Position numbers and translations under genes: made by a program. Of a stretch of 21,271 bases of DNA, positions 16,869 to 21,271 are shown in pieces (position 1 is the first letter of the stretch; every line of letters begins with the position of its first letter). The notes beneath the pieces were generated by a model that ran no database searches, was not told the origin of the DNA, and saw only the letters and a list, made by a program, of their open reading frames with translations. Origin of the DNA: Saprospiraceae bacterium (GTDB lineage Bacteria; Bacteroidota; Bacteroidia; Chitinophagales; Saprospiraceae); NCBI GenBank assembly GCA_029262975.1, contig JAJCYJ010000538.1, positions 1 through 21,271 of the forward strand. The letters are read 5' to 3'.

Positions 16869-19800
16869 ATGAGGACTCTTCAACATATCGGCTTTATCTT
16901 TTTCTTCACTTGCCTTGCCTGCAATTCTGACGAAACCTTGTTGGTTCAAAGACACGCCAGCGATGAAGATTTTAAAGAGTCTGCTCAAGTTTCACCGATC
17001 TTAGCGGAAGGGCTAGAATTAAGTTTATGGGCACCTGGCCCTCTACTTTCCAATGCAGTTGCTTTGACATTTGATAATCACGGTGCCGCTTATATAGCTG
17101 AAACATCCAGGAGAAAGAGTTCAGATCTTGACATACGGGATCACTGGGAGTGGATGATTGATGATCTGAAATTAGAAAGTATAGGGGAAACACAGCAGTT
17201 TTTAGAAACGGTATTATCGTCTGACAAAAGCGATTCCAATCAGTGGATGGAAGATTTCAATCATGATGGGATCCACGACTTTCATGATCTATCTGTACAA
17301 TCAGAATATATCAATAAAGTATGGGATAGTGATCAAGATGGTCGGGCGGATATTTCCCAACTATTTGCAGATGGTTTTAACAGCACAGTAACTGGAGTAG
17401 CTGCGGGCATCTTATTTTTTGATGGACAAATATTTCTAAGTGCTGCTCCGGATCTTTGGTGCCTCCAGGATAAAGACCAGGATGGCCAGGCAGAAACTAA
17501 AAAAAGCATCAGTCATGGATATGGCATTCATATAGGATTTGCCGGGCACGATATGTCGGGTGTTACTATTGGACCTGACGGTAAAATTTACTGGTCTATC
17601 GGAGATCTGGGAGTTAATGCTACAGGTCCTGATGGTAAAAATTGGAAATATCCTAGTCAAGGAGGAGTCATGAGGTGCAATCCTGATGGCTCTGATTTTG
17701 AAGTATTTGCACATGGATTAAGAAACCCACAGGAGTTAGCTTTTGACTCATATGGTAATTTAATAAGTGTGGATAATGATGGAGACCATGCAGGAGAGCA
17801 CGAGCGGTATGTTCATATAATCGAAGGATCCGATTCAGGATGGCGGACCCATTGGCAGTATGGCAAATACAATAACCCTAATGAATCCTATAAAGTTTGG
17901 ATGGACGAAAAGTTGCACGTCCCTCATTTTCCAGGTCAGGCAGCATTTTTAACGCCACCACTTGCACTTGCATATAATGGGCCGGCGGGACTTGCGTATA
18001 ACCCGGGTACCGGGCTAAGTGAAAAATGGAATGACTATTTTTTTGCTTCTTACTTTACAGCATCTTCTGCAAATTCAAAAATTGAAGCTTTTCAATTATC
18101 ACCCAAAGGCGCATCTTTTGAAATTACAAATATTCAGGATGTAGTTGGCGGTATTGTTCCTACAGGGATTACGTTTGCTCCAGATGGGGCGCTATATATT
18201 AACGATTGGAAAGACAGTTATAGCAAGAAACCACAAGGACGAATTTGGAAACTAGATGCAAGAAAAACTGATAAGCACCCATTGAGTCAAGAGACTCAAA
18301 TATTGCTAAAAGAAGGAATGTCTAAACGCTCTCTTGAATCAATAATTGTATTGTTGGCTCATGCTGATCAGCGAGTGCGGTTGTCTGCACAATTTGAAAT
18401 GGTGAAACGAGGGGAACTGACTTCTTTGATTTCTGTTGCAAAAAGCGAAGCACACCTCATGGCAAGATTACATGCTATCTGGGGCATAGGACAGTTAGCC
18501 CGGGCGGAAACCTTGAATCTTTCATCTGTTACCCCACTATTGATGGATACAAGCCATCATATCAGGGCCCAGGTAGCCAGGATTTTGGGGACGTCCGCAT
18601 ATTTTGAAGCTGAAGATGAATTGATTCGACTATTGAACGATGAGTCGGCCACAGTCCTTCTTTATGCGGCAGAAGCCCTGGGTAAAATTAAATCTTCGAA
18701 TGCTTATTTGAAACTACTCAAGGTTTTAGAACAGATCGAAGAAAATGATCCACATCTGAGGCATGCTATAGTCTTCGCTTTATCCAAAATAGCAAGTGAA
18801 GAGCATCTCGAGAATCTATCCAATCATAAGTCAGTCTTTGTCAGAATAGGAGCTGTCGTAGCTCTGAGACATAAGAAGTCAGCCAAGGTTTCTGTCTTTC
18901 TCAAAGATCAGGACGAGCTGGTCGCAATTGAGGCGGCAAGAGCTATTCATGATGACTTTTCCATCCCTGAAGCAATGCCTGCTTTGGCAGAATTGTTGTC
19001 TGAAAAAGTATTTAAAAACGAGGCTATTACACGTCGAGCTATCAATGCCAATCTCAGAATTGGAGATCGCAAGAGTGCACAAAGGTTGGTTGATTATGCT
19101 GAAAATAACAAGGCTCTCATTTCTATGCGAGCGGATGCATTATGGGCTTTAGGATATTGGTCCTCTCCTCCAAAATTAGATCGGGTAACCGGAAGGTATC
19201 GGGATCTATCAGGTCATCAATTATCTGAAGCGCATCAAGCAATTGAGGCAAACTTAATCACAAATTTAGATACGAAAGACGAGCAATTTCTTCTGTCACT
19301 TATCCAAGTCGTTGGTAGGCTAAATTATAAAAATGCCAATACGGCGATTGCCCAAATTTTTAATGATCTGTCCAAAAGTGTCAAAATTAGATCGGCGGCA
19401 TTAATAACATTGGATCAATTAGAAAATACAAATTTAATTAAACACATTGATATTGCCCTGTCTTCGGATGATATTGAAATCAGAAAATTAGCACAGGATA
19501 TATTGGGTTCGCTTGATATTGATGAAAAGGTAAAACTTCCATTATTTCAAAAAATTCTCAATGATAACAACTGGTCCGAAAAACAAGTTGCATTAACCGC
19601 TTTGGGAAAAATGACATCAACAGATACAAAAATTTATTTAGGTTCTCTTTTTCAATCTTTTTTAAAAGGCCAATTAGAAAAGGAGATTGAATTGGACTTA
19701 ATGTTGGCGATTGAAAACAGTTCATTTGATGAATTGAAAAAGTTGAAATTAGAATATAGCACTCGTATAGAGGCTGGAGATAAATTAAAGCTATATCAAT

Positions 19801-20225
19801 CGGCTTTATATGGAGGTAATGCCCGAAGAGGGTCATCAATTTTTAGAAACAATCCTTCGGCACAATGTATCCGATGTCATGTTGTTGAGAACAAAGGAGG
19901 TGAAGTAGGACCAGATTTGAATAAAATCGGTTCCGTTCTGAGCAGAGAAGACTTATTACTTTCCCTCGTTTCTCCCAGTGCACGTATCGCACCAGGGTAT
20001 GGCACAGTATCTTTAAAACTTCAGGATGATGAGCAAATTGTAGGCATTCTGATGGAGGACACCAAAGATTATATCATTTTAAAAGATGGTCCTGAGTTAA
20101 AAAAGATTAATAAAGAGCAAATAAATGAGATGGATAAATCTCCATCGGCTATGTTGAACACAGGAGACGTTTTGGCTATGAGGCAAATTAGAGATTTGCT
20201 ATCATATCTTGTCTCATTGAAATAG
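16869..20225 (+). CDS. PVC-type membrane-bound dehydrogenase: beta-propeller + HEAT repeats + cytochrome c lipoprotein
   Basis: 1118-aa protein. The reading frame is open from ATG 16827, but that would overlap the previous gene and bury the signal peptide. Starting at ATG 16869 gives a clear signal with a lipoprotein-like cysteine (FFFTCLAC, Cys18). Residues about 42-470 form a glucose/sorbosone-dehydrogenase-like propeller typical of PVC-type proteins (LEGLELSLWAPGPLL-like opening, HGLRNPQELAFDSYG, GITFAPDGALYINDW). Three Asp-rich calcium-type loops begin near Asp129, Asp153 and Asp201. Residues about 475-960 are HEAT-like helical repeats. Residues about 975-1118 form a cytochrome c domain with CIRCH at 1000-1004 and a possible Met axial ligand in SPSAMLN. 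It probably oxidises a sugar-like substrate in the periplasm and passes electrons to the respiratory chain. It is last in the locus, followed by the repeat array. Confidence 0.88.
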   Translation: MRTLQHIGFIFFFTCLACNSDETLLVQRHASDEDFKESAQVSPILAEGLELSLWAPGPLLSNAVALTFDNHGAAYIAETSRRKSSDLDIRDHWEWMIDDLKLESIGETQQFLETVLSSDKSDSNQWMEDFNHDGIHDFHDLSVQSEYINKVWDSDQDGRADISQLFADGFNSTVTGVAAGILFFDGQIFLSAAPDLWCLQDKDQDGQAETKKSISHGYGIHIGFAGHDMSGVTIGPDGKIYWSIGDLGVNATGPDGKNWKYPSQGGVMRCNPDGSDFEVFAHGLRNPQELAFDSYGNLISVDNDGDHAGEHERYVHIIEGSDSGWRTHWQYGKYNNPNESYKVWMDEKLHVPHFPGQAAFLTPPLALAYNGPAGLAYNPGTGLSEKWNDYFFASYFTASSANSKIEAFQLSPKGASFEITNIQDVVGGIVPTGITFAPDGALYINDWKDSYSKKPQGRIWKLDARKTDKHPLSQETQILLKEGMSKRSLESIIVLLAHADQRVRLSAQFEMVKRGELTSLISVAKSEAHLMARLHAIWGIGQLARAETLNLSSVTPLLMDTSHHIRAQVARILGTSAYFEAEDELIRLLNDESATVLLYAAEALGKIKSSNAYLKLLKVLEQIEENDPHLRHAIVFALSKIASEEHLENLSNHKSVFVRIGAVVALRHKKSAKVSVFLKDQDELVAIEAARAIHDDFSIPEAMPALAELLSEKVFKNEAITRRAINANLRIGDRKSAQRLVDYAENNKALISMRADALWALGYWSSPPKLDRVTGRYRDLSGHQLSEAHQAIEANLITNLDTKDEQFLLSLIQVVGRLNYKNANTAIAQIFNDLSKSVKIRSAALITLDQLENTNLIKHIDIALSSDDIEIRKLAQDILGSLDIDEKVKLPLFQKILNDNNWSEKQVALTALGKMTSTDTKIYLGSLFQSFLKGQLEKEIELDLMLAIENSSFDELKKLKLEYSTRIEAGDKLKLYQSALYGGNARRGSSIFRNNPSAQCIRCHVVENKGGEVGPDLNKIGSVLSREDLLLSLVSPSARIAPGYGTVSLKLQDDEQIVGILMEDTKDYIILKDGPELKKINKEQINEMDKSPSAMLNTGDVLAMRQIRDLLSYLVSLK

Positions 20226-20230
20226 GAATT

Positions 20231-20489
20231 CATATGTTGTACAAATGTACGAGTGTGTACACATCCTATAAGCGTGCTAACCCATATGATGTCCCGATGG
20301 GACAAAAATCGCCTGCTATTAATTGCGCAGAATCCCACGGCGTGCCGTAGGTACGCAAGATCGGTCGCCCCTGTTTTGCAATCAGAATCCATGGCGTGCC
20401 GTAGGTACGTAATATGGCTTGCTATCAATTTGCACCTTCACCCATAATATACTTTTCAATTGAAATTTCAACAGGGGTAAGCCGGAACG
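20231..20489. repeat. repeat copy A (259 bp, deletion variant)
   Basis: First and most diverged copy. Its left end differs (GTACAAATGTAC at 20239-20250 in place of the hairpin CGTACCTATGGCACG of the other copies). It has two GCCGTAGGTACG cores rather than three. Its first core joins the left flank of core 1 to the right flank of core 2 of copy B, exactly as expected after loss of one 53-bp sub-unit. Its last 51 bases are identical to those of copy B. Confidence 0.88.
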
Positions 20490-20800
20490 CATATGTCGTA
20501 CCTATGGCACGAGGGAGCCTATATCATTGGTGTGCTAACCCATATGATGTCCCGATGGGACAAAAATCGCCTGCTTTTGATTGCGCAGAATCCCACGGCT
20601 TGCCGTAGGTACGCAATATCGCTCGCAGTTATTTTGTATTGAGACCCCAGGCGTACCGTAGGTACGCAAGATCGGTCGCCTCTGTTTTGCACTCAGAATC
20701 CATGGCGTGCCGTAGGTACGTAATATGGCTTGCTATTAATTTGCACCCTCACCCATAATATACTTTTCAATTGAAATTTCAACAGGGGTAAGCCGGAACG
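20490..20800. repeat. repeat copy B (311 bp, complete unit)
   Basis: The full unit has, in order, CGTACCTATGGCACG (20497-20511), TGTCCCGATGGGACA (20548-20562), three core palindromes at 20598-20614, 20651-20667 and 20705-20721 spaced 53 and 54 bp apart, and TTTCAATTGAAA (20765-20776). The middle core GCGTACC-GTA-GGTACGC is a perfect 7-bp inverted repeat; the others carry one or two changes. Confidence 0.9.
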
Positions 20801-21034
20801 CATATGTCGTACCTATGGCACGAGGGAGCCTATATCATTGGTGTGCTAACCAATATGATGTCCCGATGGGACAAAAATCGCCTGCTATTAATTGCACAGA
20901 ATCCCACGGCTTGCCGTAGGTACGCAATATCGCTCGCAGTTATTTTGTACAGAGACCCCAGGCGTGCCGTAGGTACGCAAGATCGGTCGCCCCTGTTTTG
21001 CACTCAGAATCCATGGCGTGCCGTAGGTACGTAA
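20801..21034. repeat. repeat copy C (about 234 bp, truncated on the right)
   Basis: Nearly identical to copy B up to its third core (21016-21032). It then stops within a few bases of the amidohydrolase stop codon at 21039-21041, so the TTTCAATTGAAA tail block is missing. In this copy ATTGGT (20837-20842) and ACCAAT form an additional short perfect stem around GTGCTA. Confidence 0.88.
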
Positions 21035-21038
21035 GATG

Positions 21039-21271
21039 CTATTTCCTATAATCCAAGGCTGGTTTTCTATCACCCAATAGAGCAGAATATATAAAATCAG
21101 GTCCTCTCCTACTATCAAATTCAGCCTTCACCCTTGTCAATATTGAGGGATCATTATATAAATCAATAGCTGAAAGAGCCAATGTCTTGGCAGAAACCAT
21201 CATTCCTTTATGGCCGATTGATGTACCTCCGGCAGCAACGGCTTGCCAACTATGCGGAGGTGTGCCCGGTA
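21039..21271 (-). CDS. M20-family amidohydrolase, AbgB-like, C-terminal fragment (partial, cut by window edge)
   Basis: An open frame on the minus strand enters from the right edge and ends with TAG at 21039-21041, giving the last 76 residues of a protein. It contains PGTPPHSWQAVAAG, then SIGHKGMMVSAKTLALSA and ILTRVKAEFDSRRG. These are typical of the C-terminus of M20 peptidases of the aminobenzoyl-glutamate-utilisation protein B type, where the His of the HSW motif is a likely metal ligand. Such enzymes hydrolyse N-acyl or peptide-like amide bonds. The N-terminal part, start and neighbours lie outside the window. It runs toward the cytochrome gene, with the repeat array between them. Confidence 0.75.
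   Translation of the reverse strand, partial: PGTPPHSWQAVAAGGTSIGHKGMMVSAKTLALSAIDLYNDPSILTRVKAEFDSRRGPDFIYSALLGDRKPALDYRK

Larger units (their letters stand above)
20231..21034. repeat. intergenic array of long direct repeats built from small palindromes
   Basis: Three tandem copies fill almost all of the gap between the convergent cytochrome and amidohydrolase genes: 20231-20489 (259 bp), 20490-20800 (311 bp) and 20801-21034 (truncated). Each holds several hairpins. One is TGTCCCGATGGGACA (20290-20304, 20548-20562, 20859-20873). The second is a core of the type GCGTGCCGTAGGTACGC, seen eight times at starts 20340, 20394, 20598, 20651, 20705, 20909, 20962 and 21016. The third is the palindrome TTTCAATTGAAA (20454-20465, 20765-20776). 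Short open frames across it are repeat-derived and not credible genes. Likely a REP/BIME- or MITE-like family; a transcription-termination or mRNA-end role between convergent genes is possible. Confidence 0.9.

Noticed and set aside
20253..21034. Open frames of 64-76 codons on both strands inside the repeat array
   Set aside because: They recur as copies of the same repeat units, resemble each other only because the DNA repeats, and show no domain. They are translation of palindromic repeat DNA.
20231..21034. CRISPR array
   Set aside because: The material between the short repeats is itself repeated and not unique, spacing alternates irregularly, units are 311 bp, and no cas genes are near.

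Overview
The window looks like a chromosomal stretch from a Bacteroidota bacterium, probably a free-living or marine Cytophagales/Saprospirales-type organism. The pointers are an ECF sigma / FecR (with C-terminal DUF4974) / STN-type TonB receptor cassette, AT-rich intergenic DNA with almost no Shine-Dalgarno motifs, DUF1080 and PVC-type cytochrome proteins, and palindromic intergenic repeats. Genus-level placement is not possible from the sequence alone.

Layout. (1) 30-4222, minus strand: a three-gene cell-surface signalling unit, sigma factor -> FecR anti-sigma -> TonB-dependent receptor, with abutting or overlapping reading frames. (2) 4473-5255, plus strand: a stand-alone crotonase with both hydratase glutamates. 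(3) 5334-6266, minus strand: a Tat-exported aldo/keto reductase. (4) 6620-20225, plus strand: a run of eleven co-directional genes that looks like one catabolic locus. Its cytoplasmic part has two closely related xylose-isomerase-like (AP_endonuc_2) enzymes, a GH88-type unsaturated glucuronyl hydrolase, a Gfo/Idh/MocA dehydrogenase, an SDR, and a DUF3311 + sodium/solute symporter pair. Its exported part has a DUF1080 protein, a secreted cupin, a secreted LamG/DUF1080-like jelly-roll protein and a 1118-residue lipoprotein joining a beta-propeller, HEAT repeats and a c-type haem domain. (5) 20231-21034: an array of long direct repeats built of small palindromes. (6) 21039-21271, minus strand: the C-terminal end of an AbgB-type M20 amidohydrolase, cut by the window edge.

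How the genes may work together (inference): exported proteins attack or oxidise a glycoside or uronate-containing substrate outside the cytoplasm. The sodium symporter imports the product. The cytoplasmic enzymes process it by redox steps plus elimination, hydration or isomerisation. A close conceptual precedent is the oxidation / beta-elimination / hydration / reduction route through 3-keto sugars (levoglucosan catabolism and the 3-keto-glycoside pathway). Those routes also use Gfo/Idh dehydrogenases and AP_endonuc_2-fold enzymes, and the DUF1080 family has been renamed after 3-keto-disaccharide hydrolase activity. No SusC/SusD pair, polysaccharide lyase or sulfatase is in the window, so the substrate is unknown.

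Most notable points: the paralogous isomerase pair in a putative 3-keto-sugar locus; the propeller-HEAT-cytochrome lipoprotein with its secreted cupin and jelly-roll partners; and the nested palindromic repeat array between two convergent genes, in which one copy shows a precise sub-unit deletion.
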